Assembly: GCF_001870465.1 (NCBI RefSeq)
Contig: NZ_MDGK01000052.1
Coordinates: 1-64,000 of the forward strand
Origin: Pseudomonas extremorientalis
Lineage (GTDB): Bacteria > Pseudomonadota > Gammaproteobacteria > Pseudomonadales > Pseudomonadaceae
DNA: 64,000 nucleotides
Direction of reading: 5' to 3'
The notes under the pieces are model-generated. The model was not told where the DNA came from and made no database searches. It saw only the letters and a list, made by a program, of their open reading frames with translations. Both the position numbers and the translations under genes were made by a program. Positions 27,467 through 36,503 of the stretch are shown here, piece after piece (positions within the stretch are counted from its first letter, which is position 1; every line of letters begins with the position of its first letter).

Positions 27467-28826
27467 ACCGTGTGAACCGGCCCGGCTGGCTGCTGACCTC
27501 GGCGTGCCCCTGATGCAGGTGCATGATCGACTGCACAATCGCCAGGCCGAGGCCGGTGCCGCCTTCCGCGCGGGTACGGCTGCTGTCGGCGCGGTAGAAA
27601 CGTTCGAACAGGTGGGGCAAGTGATGGGCCTCGATACCGCGCCCAGGGTTGCCGACCGACAGCGCCACGCTCCGGTCGTAGCTTTCCACCAGTAGCAACA
27701 CGCTGGAGTCGCAGGGGGTGTGGCGGATGGCATTGGACAGCAGGTTGGAAATGGCGCGCTGGATCATCAAGCGGTCGCCCGTTACCCAGGCATCGCCGCG
27801 CAGGCTCAGGGTCAAGTGCTTGTCTTCGGCGCTGAGCGCGAACAGTGCCATCACCCGTTGCGCTTCCTCGGCCAGCGACACCGGGGCAAACCCGGCCCGT
27901 GCTGCCGGGTGGCTGACCTGGGCGAGGAACAACATGTCGGAGACGATGCGCGACAGACGCTCCATTTCCTCGGTACAGGATTCCAGGCCGGCCTTGTACT
28001 CCGCCGAAGGCCGCTCGCGGGACAGGGTCACCTGGGCCTTGCCCATCAGGTTGGTCAGCGGGGCGCGCAGTTCGTGGGCCAGGTCGTCGGAGAACTGCGA
28101 CAGCTGCTGCACCCCGGCGTCCAGTCGATGCAGCATGAAATTGATGCCCTGGGCCAATTCGCCGAGTTCCTTGGGCAGGTTGTCCAGGGCCAGGCGATGG
28201 GTCAGGTCCTGGGTGCTGACCTTGGCCGCCACCCGGCTGAACTGCTGCAAGGGCGCAAGCCCGCGTTGCACCAGCCACCAGGCGCCCATGCCGATCAGGA
28301 TCAGCAGCATCGGCAGGGCGATTACCGTGGAGCGCAGGTAGGCACTGAGCAACGCTTCATCATCGGAACGGTCCAGCGACAACAACACGCGTACGTATTC
28401 GCCCCCTTGCAGGGGCATCAGGCGCGTCGCACTGAGTATACGATTGCCCTGGCCATCGACCCAGTTCAAATAGGCCAGGTTCTTGCCGGTGGGCACGTCG
28501 AGCAACAGCGGTTGCTGGGGCCTGGCGCCGACGCTGAGGAGTACCGGTGCATCGGGCCGTGCGCCGATGATGGTCAGGTAGATATTGTCGTGGCCCATCA
28601 CCAGGTCCAGCAGTGAATGGGGGCGGTTGGTGATGCGGTGTTCATCGAGGCCTTGGCCGAGGGTATGGGCCAGTTGCTCCATTTTGTTTTCCAGGCCCTT
28701 GCGCGCGAGCTTGTCCAACTCGTGGGTCAGGGCCAGGTACGCCAGGGTTGCCAGCAGCACAACCAGCCCGGCGCCCATCAGGCTGACGGTCAACCCCAGG
28801 CGCATCGACAGGCTGCTGGTCTTCAT
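27381..28826 (-). CDS. czcS: heavy-metal sensor histidine kinase (CzcS/CusS type)
   Basis: 481 residues: membrane helix at about residues 10-32, a periplasmic sensor domain (35-165), a second helix (about 167-187), HAMP, then the phosphoacceptor motif FSDDLAHELRAPLTNL and the ATPase boxes ISNLLSNAIRH and RAEGGTGLGLAIVQSI. It belongs to the heavy-metal sensor kinase family (TIGR01386). It is coupled to the regulator gene (ATGA overlap at 28823-28826) and its tail overlaps the end of czcA on the opposite strand by 86 bases. The ligand is presumably zinc, cadmium or cobalt (inferred from the pump). Confidence 0.92.
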   Translation of the reverse strand: MKTSSLSMRLGLTVSLMGAGLVVLLATLAYLALTHELDKLARKGLENKMEQLAHTLGQGLDEHRITNRPHSLLDLVMGHDNIYLTIIGARPDAPVLLSVGARPQQPLLLDVPTGKNLAYLNWVDGQGNRILSATRLMPLQGGEYVRVLLSLDRSDDEALLSAYLRSTVIALPMLLILIGMGAWWLVQRGLAPLQQFSRVAAKVSTQDLTHRLALDNLPKELGELAQGINFMLHRLDAGVQQLSQFSDDLAHELRAPLTNLMGKAQVTLSRERPSAEYKAGLESCTEEMERLSRIVSDMLFLAQVSHPAARAGFAPVSLAEEAQRVMALFALSAEDKHLTLSLRGDAWVTGDRLMIQRAISNLLSNAIRHTPCDSSVLLLVESYDRSVALSVGNPGRGIEAHHLPHLFERFYRADSSRTRAEGGTGLGLAIVQSIMHLHQGHAEVSSQPGRFTRFSLVFPLPCDGPTDTARAVPAGSAPSRK

Positions 28827-29497
28827 GGCCGCGCCTCCAGCACATACCCCACGCCGCGAATGGTGTGGATCAACTTCACCTCGCTCTGGTCATCGACCTT
28901 GGCGCGCAGGCGGCTGATGGAGACCTCCACCACATTGGTGTCGCAGTCAAAGTTCATGTCCCACACCAGCGAGATGATCTGCGTGCGGGTCATCACCTCG
29001 CCGGACTGGCGCATCAGCACATGCAGCAGGGCGAACTCCTTGGTGGTCAGGTCGATCCGGCGGTTGCCGCGGTAGGCGCGATGCCGGCGCGGGTCCAGTT
29101 CCAGGTCCGAGACGCGCAGCACGTCCGGCACCGGGATGTGCTCGCTGCGCCGTAGCAACGTACGCACGCGAGCGAGCAGTTCGGGAAACTCAAAGGGTTT
29201 GACCAGGTAATCATCGGCGCCCATGTCCAGGCCCTTGATCTTGTCGGCCAGCCGACCGCGTGCGGTCAGCATCATCACGCGCTGATTGCCGTCGCGGCGC
29301 AGTTGCTCCAGCACTTCCCAACCGTCGGTGTTGGGCAGGTTCACATCAAGGATCACCAATTCGTAGCTGTGCTGCCGGGCCAGGTGCAGGCCATCGATGC
29401 CGCTGGCGGCGCAATCGACGACATAACCGCTTTCGGTCAGGCCTTGCTGCAGGTAGTCGGCGGTTTTTTGCTCGTCCTCAACCACAAGGATACGCAT
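28823..29497 (-). CDS. czcR: heavy-metal response regulator (CzcR/CopR type)
   Basis: OmpR-family regulator of 224 residues. The receiver domain has the acidic pocket VVEDEQ, phosphorylated Asp51 in VILDVNLPN, and switch Lys in VKPF. The C-terminal winged helix (about residues 125-222) contains LTTKEFALLHVLMRQSGEV and IHTIRGVGYVLE. It should activate the czcCBA operon in response to metal. In P. aeruginosa CzcR also represses oprD; an OprD-family porin gene sits next door here. Confidence 0.93.
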   Translation of the reverse strand: MRILVVEDEQKTADYLQQGLTESGYVVDCAASGIDGLHLARQHSYELVILDVNLPNTDGWEVLEQLRRDGNQRVMMLTARGRLADKIKGLDMGADDYLVKPFEFPELLARVRTLLRRSEHIPVPDVLRVSDLELDPRRHRAYRGNRRIDLTTKEFALLHVLMRQSGEVMTRTQIISLVWDMNFDCDTNVVEVSISRLRAKVDDQSEVKLIHTIRGVGYVLEARP

Positions 29498-29640
29498 GGG
29501 GAGTTACCTTCAAAGAAAACGAAAAGGGCATGGCCTCATGGCGAGGCGGGGGAGGCTGTAGGAAAACTCTGGACTGTGAAGTAGCTTTAGGGTCAAGCCA
29601 TGTCAGACAGGTGCGACGATTCGTCACTGAGCCTGCACAC

Positions 29641-29664
29641 AAAAAAACGCCCCGACCGGGGCGC
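29641..29664 (-). terminator. rho-independent terminator in the czcR-oprD spacer
   Basis: CGCCCC-GACC-GGGGCG hairpin with seven A on the plus-strand left side, i.e. a seven-T run for minus-strand transcripts. It lies 176 bases past the porin stop, so it ends either the porin mRNA or an unrecognised small RNA in 29665-29839. In the remaining 342-base spacer (29498-29839) I see no gene. Confidence 0.85.
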
Positions 29665-29839
29665 AAAAATTCATCTCTGTTCCAAAGGAGCTACACGAAA
29701 GCCGCAGAGATGAGAGGTGTTCGGTGTGCAGTGTAGAAAGTGCAACTTAACGAGAAGGTGAGACCAATATTACAGTTCTGACAGACTTCAACCTGTGAAG
29801 AGATGTAGCGCATCGGCAAGTGAATGTAATTGGCCTACC

Positions 29840-31159
29840 TTAAAGCACCGCAATGGGGTACTCGATAATCAGCCGAACTTCTTCCAAGTCCGACTCGAAT
29901 GCACTTGAGCGCACGGTCGCCTGGCGCAGCCGCAGTGATAAATCCTTCAAGTTTCCACTTTGCACCACATATTTGGCCTCGATATCCCGCTCCCAGCGGC
30001 GTTGGTCGGTCAGTGGGGCGCCGGCTGCATCGCGACGCATGTACACCGCGTTGGCATTGCTGTAATCGGCGCCAGTGCCTTTGCCGTAGCGGGTCATGAA
30101 CGACAGGCCGGGGATGCCGAATGCCTGCATGTCCAGGTCATAGCGCACCATCCATGAGCGTTCCTTGGGCGAGTTGAAGTCGCTGTACTGGATCGAGTTG
30201 TTGAGGAAGATCGAGTCGGACTGGCGCAGGTAGTCGAAGTCGTCATCGCCGTTGTTGCGCTGGTGGGAGAGGGCCAGGCTGTGGGCGCCGACCTTCACCC
30301 CGAGCCGGGCGCTCCAGATGGCGTTATCGAATTCACCGAGCTTTTTCCGGCCCTCGTCCACCGCCTTGTAGTAGTTGACGTCGCCGAACAGCGAGACGTC
30401 TTCACCCAGCGGATAGCTGACGGCGCTGCCGACGTAGTACTGGTCCCAGGCATCTTTCAAGCGGCTGCCGTAGAGGCTGACGCTGAGGTGTTGGTTGACG
30501 GTGTAATCACCGCCGAAATAACCGACCCAGGGCGAGTCGACCGGGCCTGCGTAAAAGGTCGCGAAGCCTTTGTTCATGCCGCTTTCGCTCGGTTGGCTCA
30601 TGCCGCTCAAGCGCCCGCCTTGCAGGGTCAGGCCCTCGAGGCTGGTGTTCTGTGCGGTCACGCCACGAAAACTTTCCGGCAACACGCGTGAATCGCCGTA
30701 GGCCACGACGGGGGTCAGCGGGAAGACGTCGCCGGCCTTGATGACGGTATCCAGCATGCGCAGTTTCGCGGCGCCGCCGACTTTACTGTAGGTGTCCTCG
30801 GGGTGGTTTTCGCTGTCCACCGGCAGCACGCCGAACGAGCCTTTGCCGCCGCTGCGGCCGGTGCCCGAGTCCAGCTTTATGCCGACCATGGCGAACGCAT
30901 CCACGCCAAAGCCCACGGTGCCTTGGGTAAAACCAGATTCGAAGCGGCCGATCAAACCCTGTGCCCAGGCCTCTGAATAGCCATTGCCGGTGGGGCTGGA
31001 CTGGCCTTTGCGATCATCGCGGTTGAAGTAAAAATTACGCGCCAGCACATTGAAGCGGCTGCCTTCGATAAAGCCCTCGGGCGGGTCCTCCACGGCCACG
31101 GCGGCCAGCGGGAAAGCGGCGCACAGTGAAAGGGGAAGGCTGTAGTGACGGATACGCAT
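29840..31159 (-). CDS. OprD-family outer-membrane porin
   Basis: 439 residues, signal peptide (LSLCAAFPLAAVAV) followed by a Phe-rich mature start SRFNVLARNFYFNRD that is characteristic of the OprD/OpdK family of 18-stranded substrate-specific channels. Segments such as WAQGLIGRFESGFTQGTVGFG and the terminal IIEYPIAVL-type strand also fit. Family members take up basic amino acids, aromatic acids or sugars acids; the substrate cannot be told. Strand and position beside czcRS are notable because CzcR controls oprD in P. aeruginosa. Confidence 0.9.
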   Translation of the reverse strand: MRIRHYSLPLSLCAAFPLAAVAVEDPPEGFIEGSRFNVLARNFYFNRDDRKGQSSPTGNGYSEAWAQGLIGRFESGFTQGTVGFGVDAFAMVGIKLDSGTGRSGGKGSFGVLPVDSENHPEDTYSKVGGAAKLRMLDTVIKAGDVFPLTPVVAYGDSRVLPESFRGVTAQNTSLEGLTLQGGRLSGMSQPSESGMNKGFATFYAGPVDSPWVGYFGGDYTVNQHLSVSLYGSRLKDAWDQYYVGSAVSYPLGEDVSLFGDVNYYKAVDEGRKKLGEFDNAIWSARLGVKVGAHSLALSHQRNNGDDDFDYLRQSDSIFLNNSIQYSDFNSPKERSWMVRYDLDMQAFGIPGLSFMTRYGKGTGADYSNANAVYMRRDAAGAPLTDQRRWERDIEAKYVVQSGNLKDLSLRLRQATVRSSAFESDLEEVRLIIEYPIAVL

Positions 31160-31384
31160 GGTTCGCTCCTAGTGCTTGGCAGTTTCAGCTTCTTATGAGA
31201 GTGGGCGTTCTTATTGATCTGGCCCGGGCTGATAGTTGCAAACCGCAGATAACGAAGAAGTGGCACAAAGATTACAATTCTGGAAACTCACACTTATCTA
31301 ACAAATAAGTAATGTTCTGGTGAAGTTTGCGTCAGGGTCAGTTGGTTAGTCTGCGCACTGAATCTTTCAGTCGAGGAACTAATC

Positions 31385-31717
31385 ATGAAGTTTCATAAAG
31401 TCGCGCTGGGTGTTTTAACCGCCATCCTGTCGTTCGGTGCGTTGGCCGAAGGTGGGGGGGACCGTACGTTCGCACTGATGATGGAGCGTAATGAAAAAGC
31501 CATGGCCGACTACGCCGCCAAAAAGGGCAAGCCGGTGCCCGAGGTGCAGGCCTATCGCTACGGCATGAAGCTGGACATCGCCAAGGTGGTCAACGTCACG
31601 CCGCCGATCCGCTCGTGCAACGCGGTGCCGTCGCGCATGACCTATGAAGACTCCAGCGGCAAGCTCAAGACCCTTGAGTATCAAGTGATGGGCGTGTGCC
31701 GAAACAACGGCAGCTGA
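31385..31717 (+). CDS. small secreted DUF2790 protein
   Basis: 110 residues with a signal peptide (ALGVLTAILSFGALA). The mature part matches the Pseudomonas DUF2790 family: YGMKLDIAKV, TPPIRSCNAVPSRMTYEDSSG and a final VMGVCRNN with two conserved cysteines likely to form a disulfide. The function is not established; some family members respond to metals. AGGAAC precedes the ATG by a few bases. It stands alone, divergent from the porin gene. Confidence 0.88.
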   Translation: MKFHKVALGVLTAILSFGALAEGGGDRTFALMMERNEKAMADYAAKKGKPVPEVQAYRYGMKLDIAKVVNVTPPIRSCNAVPSRMTYEDSSGKLKTLEYQVMGVCRNNGS

Positions 31718-31823
31718 TGTGGCCGAAAAAATACTTGGGCGAGGGCCTCAAGCTCGCTTAAGAAAATGCCGGCAGCGCCGATGCAGGTCGGATTCATCTC
31801 CCTCATTTGATCCTCGGTGCCCC

Positions 31824-33140
31824 ATGTTCAACACCCGTTTGAAGCAGGAGCTGTCGGCTCTTCGCGAAGAGTTGTCCAGCTTGAATCAGGTCAAGGAGAG
31901 CCTGGAAAGTGAAATGCTGTGCCTGACGCTGGACGCCGAAGGCCGGGTGGAATGGGCCAATGCCAACTTCCTGCAGGAGCTGGCCTACCAGAGTGGCCAA
32001 CTACTGGGGCGTGCGATCGAAGACCTGGAGCCGGTCCACGTGCGCAGGGATGAGTTCCAGCAACGCTTCAAGAACGCCCTGGTGCGCGGCGAGCATTTTG
32101 CCGGCACCGTGCGCCTGATGCGGGGCAATGGCCAGGAAGCCTGGCTGCGCTCGATTCTGCAACCGGTGCGCAGCTCCGATGGGCGCATCAAGCATTTTTC
32201 GATTTATTCCAGCGACCTCACCCGCACCATCGAGGCTTCCCGCGAGCATGAAAACCTCATGAACGCGCTGGTGCGCTCTACCGCCGTGATCGAGTTCGAC
32301 CTCGGCGGGCACGTGCTGAGCGCCAATGACCGTTTCCTCGGGGGCATGGGTTACAGCCTGGCGCAGATCCAGGGCAAACATCACCGGATATTCTGCGAGC
32401 CGGAGGAATACAACAGCACCGAGTACCAGGACTTCTGGAAGCGCTTGAACGCCGGTGAGTTCGTCGCGGCACGCTTCAAACGGGTCGACAGCCATGGCCG
32501 CGTGGTGTGGCTGGAGGCGACCTACAACCCGGTGCTGGACGCCAATGACCGATTGTACAAAGTGGTCAAGTTCGCCACGGTGATCACCGACCAGGTCAAC
32601 CAGGAACAGGCGGTCGCCGACGCGGCGAACATTGCCTACAGCACCTCGCTGCAAACCGACAACAGCGCCCAGCGCGGCACCACCGTGGTGACCCAGGCGG
32701 TGGATGTGATGCGCGACCTGGCCAGGCACATGCAACAGGCCGGTGACGGTATCGAGGCGCTCAACGCCCAATCCCAAGTGATCGGCACCATCGTCAAGAC
32801 CATCAGCGGCATTGCCGAGCAGACCAACCTGCTGGCGCTCAACGCCGCCATCGAAGCGGCGCGTGCCGGCGAACAAGGTCGTGGTTTTGCGGTGGTCGCC
32901 GATGAAGTTCGGCAGTTGGCCTCGCGCACCAGCAAGGCCACTGAGGAGATTGTCGGCGTGGTCCGTCAGAACCAGGACATGGCCCGCGACGCGGTCGCCC
33001 TGATGACCGACGGTCGTCTGCAAGCCGAACAGGGCCTGGCGCTGGCTGCCGAAGCGGGCACGGTGATCGTGGAGATCCAGGACGGGGCGCAGAAGGTGGT
33101 CAGCGCGGTGGGCCAGTTCGCCAACCAACTGTCGAGTTGA
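31824..33140 (+). CDS. soluble PAS-PAS-MCP signalling protein (BdlA-like)
   Basis: 438 residues from the ATG at 31824, without membrane segments. Order: short coiled coil (1-30), PAS domain 1 (about 30-145), PAS domain 2 (about 150-265), then a methyl-accepting chemotaxis signalling domain whose hairpin tip reads EQTNLLALNAAIEAARAGEQ. This is the architecture of BdlA, which links redox or nutrient signals to biofilm dispersal in P. aeruginosa (417 residues), and of Aer-like receptors. PAS domains often bind heme or FAD; ligand residues were not identified. The upstream in-frame extension to 31719 is unlikely to be translated. Confidence 0.88.
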   Translation: MFNTRLKQELSALREELSSLNQVKESLESEMLCLTLDAEGRVEWANANFLQELAYQSGQLLGRAIEDLEPVHVRRDEFQQRFKNALVRGEHFAGTVRLMRGNGQEAWLRSILQPVRSSDGRIKHFSIYSSDLTRTIEASREHENLMNALVRSTAVIEFDLGGHVLSANDRFLGGMGYSLAQIQGKHHRIFCEPEEYNSTEYQDFWKRLNAGEFVAARFKRVDSHGRVVWLEATYNPVLDANDRLYKVVKFATVITDQVNQEQAVADAANIAYSTSLQTDNSAQRGTTVVTQAVDVMRDLARHMQQAGDGIEALNAQSQVIGTIVKTISGIAEQTNLLALNAAIEAARAGEQGRGFAVVADEVRQLASRTSKATEEIVGVVRQNQDMARDAVALMTDGRLQAEQGLALAAEAGTVIVEIQDGAQKVVSAVGQFANQLSS

Positions 33141-33193
33141 GCGTAGGGCTTCAGGTATCGTAGGGGCTTTCTGGTATCAAGAGTCGACTGTCC

Positions 33194-33769
33194 ATGAGCC
33201 CTACCCACCGTCGCCCCGTCCCGCTGTCCAAGGCCTACCGCTTGCTCAACCACGGCCCTACGGTGCTGGTGAGCGCCGCGCACAACGGCCAGCGCAATAT
33301 CATGGCCGCGGCCTGGGCCATGCCGCTGGATTTCGAACCGCCGAAGGTAGCGGTGGTGCTGGACAAGGCCACCTGGACCCGCCAACTGCTGGAAGGCGCC
33401 GGCACCTTTGTGTTGCAGGTGCCTTGCGCGAGCCAGGCCGACCTTGTGCAAACCGTGGGTAACACCACCGGTGCCGACACGGATAAATTTGCCGCCTATG
33501 GCTTGCACACGTTCAGCGGTGAACACATCGACGCGCCGCTGCTGGAAGGTTGCGTGGCCTGGCTGGAATGCCGCCTGCTGCCCGAGCCTCATAACCAGCA
33601 GGCCTATGATCTGTTTTTGGGTGAAGTGGTCGCGGCCTATGCCGACGAACGCGTATTCAGCGACGGCCGCTGGCACTTCGAAGGGCATGATGAACTGCGC
33701 ACCTTGCACCATGTGGCGGGCGGGCATTTTCTCACCATCGGCCAGCCGATTGATGGGCACGCGCTCTAA
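33194..33769 (+). CDS. flavin reductase family protein (FMN-binding split barrel)
   Basis: 191 residues of the FMN-binding split-barrel fold used by flavin reductases that supply FMNH2 to monooxygenases. Typical blocks: PTVLVSAAHNGQRNIMAAAW near the N terminus, KVAVVLDKATWT, TFVLQVPCASQADLV, and the carboxy-terminal HHVAGGHF. No partner monooxygenase gene is adjacent. It is convergent with the AraC gene, whose stop lies 6 bases away. Confidence 0.85.
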   Translation: MSPTHRRPVPLSKAYRLLNHGPTVLVSAAHNGQRNIMAAAWAMPLDFEPPKVAVVLDKATWTRQLLEGAGTFVLQVPCASQADLVQTVGNTTGADTDKFAAYGLHTFSGEHIDAPLLEGCVAWLECRLLPEPHNQQAYDLFLGEVVAAYADERVFSDGRWHFEGHDELRTLHHVAGGHFLTIGQPIDGHAL

Positions 33770-33775
33770 GCCTAG

Positions 33776-34585
33776 TCAGCGCCCGAGCATCTTCACCCAG
33801 CGCGACGGCGGCATGCCGTAGGTGCTGCGAAACTGCCGGGTCATGTGGCTCTGGTCGGTGAAGCCGGCCGTCATCGCCGCGTCCACCAGCGATTGGCCCT
33901 GGGCCAGCAGGCTGCGCACCAGGTCCAGGCGGCGCATGGTCAGGTAGCGATAGGGGCTGGTGCCGAACAGCAGGCGAAAATCCCGCGACAAGGCCCAGCG
34001 GTCACGGCCGGCGTGGTCGGCCATGTCATCCAGGGTGATGCTGCGGCCCAGGGCACTGTGGATGAACTCCCGGGCGCGCTCGGCGGCCACGTAGTCGAAA
34101 GTCTTGCGGCTGATGATCCCGCCCGAGACGTTGTTCAGCGCATGGGCCAGGTCGAACAGGGCGTCCTGTTCCTGCAATGGGTCGATGGGGTTGTCCAGGT
34201 TCTGCAGCAGCACTTCGCTGGCGCGCAACAGCCTGGGGTCGGTGGACAGGCCGCCCGGGATAAACGGCAACGGCTTGCCGCCGAGAATCTGCTGGATCAG
34301 CGACGGCTCTACGTAAATCATCCGGTATTTGAAGCCCTCTTCACTGCCGGCGTGGCCGTCGTGGGTTTCATCGGGGTGAAGCACCATGGTTGTGCCCGGC
34401 ACGCTGTGGATCATGTCGCCGCGGTAGTGAAAGCTCTGCACGCCCGTCAACGTACGTCCGATGGCGTAAGTGTCGTGGCGATGCGGGTCGAACGCGAAGC
34501 CGGCAAAGTATGCCTCGATACGGTCCAGGCCACTGGCATGGGGCGCGCGGTGCAACCAGTCGAGGGTGGCGGTGGGTTTGCCCAT
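33776..34585 (-). CDS. AraC-family transcriptional regulator
   Basis: 269 residues: an N-terminal cupin-like sensing domain (HPDETHDGHAG around residue 70) and two C-terminal helix-turn-helix motifs (ITLDDMADHAGRDRWALSRD and LVDAAMTAGFTDQSHMTRQF, then YGMPPSRWVKM). This cupin-AraC arrangement often controls an adjacent exporter; the divergent neighbour is a LysE-type exporter with a 140-base spacer, which fits a regulator-exporter pair. Confidence 0.9.
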   Translation of the reverse strand: MGKPTATLDWLHRAPHASGLDRIEAYFAGFAFDPHRHDTYAIGRTLTGVQSFHYRGDMIHSVPGTTMVLHPDETHDGHAGSEEGFKYRMIYVEPSLIQQILGGKPLPFIPGGLSTDPRLLRASEVLLQNLDNPIDPLQEQDALFDLAHALNNVSGGIISRKTFDYVAAERAREFIHSALGRSITLDDMADHAGRDRWALSRDFRLLFGTSPYRYLTMRRLDLVRSLLAQGQSLVDAAMTAGFTDQSHMTRQFRSTYGMPPSRWVKMLGR

Positions 34586-34725
34586 GGTAAGGGGTCACAA
34601 AAAAGAGAGGGAAATACGTTAACCCAGTCTGCATCCCTTGTCTGCCGGGGTCTTGTACGATTGTGCAGGGTAGGGCAGAGGCCTATGATCGTCGCTCGTG
34701 CCTCGCGCTGATGGAGCTGCCCACC

Positions 34726-35364
34726 ATGGATTTTCTCAACCCGGCCTATGTGACGCCCCTGGTTTCCCTGGCCTTGCTGTGGACCGTCGCGGTGGTCACG
34801 CCTGGCCCCAACTTTTTCAACACGGCGCAACTGGCCGCCAGCTGTTCGCGCCGTCATGGTGTGGTGGCATCGGCCGGAGTGGCCACGGGTACGATCATGT
34901 GGGGCCTGGCGGGTGGCCTGGGCATCAAGTCGCTGTTTACGGCGGCACCGATGCTGTACCTGGCGTTCAAGATCATCGGCGGCTGCTACCTGATCTACCT
35001 CGGGTTGAAACTGTTCAAGCGGTCTTCACCGAGCATGAGCCAGAACGTGCTGCCGGACGACGCCCGGCGCTCGCTGTTTTCCGCGTGGCGCCTGGGGTTG
35101 CTGGGTAATCTGTCCAACCCCAAGGCCGCTTTGTTTGTTGCCACCATCTTCGCGTCAACCATGCCGCCTTCGCCGTCGCCGATGCTGCTGACCCTGGCGG
35201 TGATCACCATGGCCACCTTATCGTTCAGTTGGTATTCCAGCGTGGCACTGGTGTTTTCCAGCGAACGCATGGCCACGCTCTACAGCCGATCGCGCAAGTG
35301 GCTCGACCGCTTTGCTGGTGGCTGCTATGTGTTGTTCGGTGCACATCTGGTAGCGAATCGCTGA
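34726..35364 (+). CDS. LysE/RhtB-family amino acid exporter
   Basis: 212 residues, about six membrane helices, LysE/RhtB family. The opening TVAVVTPGPNFFNTAQLAASCSR-type segment (the PGPN motif) and the GNLSNPKAALFVATIF motif are family hallmarks. It exports an amino acid or derivative; substrate unknown. I chose the ATG at 34726 (GGAG nine bases upstream); an ATG at 34711 is possible. It is divergent from the AraC gene that likely regulates it. Confidence 0.88.
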   Translation: MDFLNPAYVTPLVSLALLWTVAVVTPGPNFFNTAQLAASCSRRHGVVASAGVATGTIMWGLAGGLGIKSLFTAAPMLYLAFKIIGGCYLIYLGLKLFKRSSPSMSQNVLPDDARRSLFSAWRLGLLGNLSNPKAALFVATIFASTMPPSPSPMLLTLAVITMATLSFSWYSSVALVFSSERMATLYSRSRKWLDRFAGGCYVLFGAHLVANR

Positions 35365-35408
35365 CGGCCCGTGGTAAGAAGCCTTACGTTCAACAGTGAG
35401 GTCGGGTC

Positions 35409-36503
35409 ATGGGCAAGGTGCGGGTAGGAATTATTTTTGGTGGTCGTTCGGCTGAGCACGAAGTGTCGTTGCAATCGGCGCGCAATATCGTCGATGCGCT
35501 CGACCGCTCGCGTTTCGAGCCGGTGTTGATCGGTATCGACAAGGCCGGCCATTGGCACCTCAACGACACCTCGAACTTCCTGCTCAACCAGGAAAACCCG
35601 GCGTTGATCGCCCTCAACCAGTCCAACCGCGAACTGGCGGTGGTGCCCGGCAAGGCCAGCCAGCAATTGGTGGAGACTTCCGGCAGCGGCCTGCTGGAAC
35701 ATGTCGACGTGATCTTCCCCATTGTCCACGGCACCCTCGGCGAAGATGGTTGCCTGCAAGGTCTGTTACGTATGGCCGACCTGCCTTTCGTGGGTTCCGA
35801 TGTGCTCGGTTCGGCGGTGTGCATGGACAAGGACATCAGTAAGCGCTTGCTGCGCGATGCCGGGATTGCCGTCACCCCATTCATCACCCTGACCCGCAGC
35901 AATGCGGCGCGTACTTCGTTTGAGGCCGCGGTGAACAAGCTCGGCCTGCCGATGTTCGTCAAACCTGCCAACCAAGGCTCATCGGTGGGCGTGAGCAAAG
36001 TCGGCGACGAAGCCGAGTACCATGCTGCCGTTGAACTGGCCCTGGGCTTCGATGAAAAAGTGCTGGTCGAATCGGCGGTAAAAGGCCGCGAAATCGAATG
36101 CGCCGTGCTGGGCAATGATCACCCCATCGCCAGTGGTTGCGGCGAGATTGTGGTGAGCAGCGGTTTCTATTCCTACGACAGCAAGTACATCGACGACCAG
36201 GCCGCCCAGGTGGTGGTGCCGGCCGATATCAGTCATGACGCCAGCGAGCGTATTCGCCGGTTGGCCATTGAGGCTTTCGAGGTGCTGGGCTGTTCCGGCC
36301 TGGCACGGGTCGATGTGTTCCTTACCGACGATGGCGAAGTGTTGATCAACGAAATCAACTCATTGCCCGGCTTCACCCGCATCAGCATGTACCCCAAGCT
36401 GTGGCAGGCGGCGGGCATGAGCTACAGCGAACTGGTGAGCCGCCTGATCGAGCTGGCGCTGGAGCGGCATGCGGGGCGCAAGGGGTTGAAGATCAGTCGG
36501 TGA
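35409..36503 (+). CDS. ddlA: D-alanine--D-alanine ligase
   Basis: ATP-grasp ligase that joins two D-alanines for the peptidoglycan pentapeptide. It has 364 residues, the length of the DdlA subtype. Motifs: FGGRSAEHEVSLQSA (N-terminal substrate serine), GTLGEDGCLQG, KPANQGSSVGVSK, and the metal/ATP end LINEINSLPGFTRISMYPK. It is separate from the mur/fts cluster, as expected for a second ligase. Its 3' end overlaps pgeF tail to tail by 11 bases; both act on cell-wall precursors. Confidence 0.95.
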   Translation: MGKVRVGIIFGGRSAEHEVSLQSARNIVDALDRSRFEPVLIGIDKAGHWHLNDTSNFLLNQENPALIALNQSNRELAVVPGKASQQLVETSGSGLLEHVDVIFPIVHGTLGEDGCLQGLLRMADLPFVGSDVLGSAVCMDKDISKRLLRDAGIAVTPFITLTRSNAARTSFEAAVNKLGLPMFVKPANQGSSVGVSKVGDEAEYHAAVELALGFDEKVLVESAVKGREIECAVLGNDHPIASGCGEIVVSSGFYSYDSKYIDDQAAQVVVPADISHDASERIRRLAIEAFEVLGCSGLARVDVFLTDDGEVLINEINSLPGFTRISMYPKLWQAAGMSYSELVSRLIELALERHAGRKGLKISR

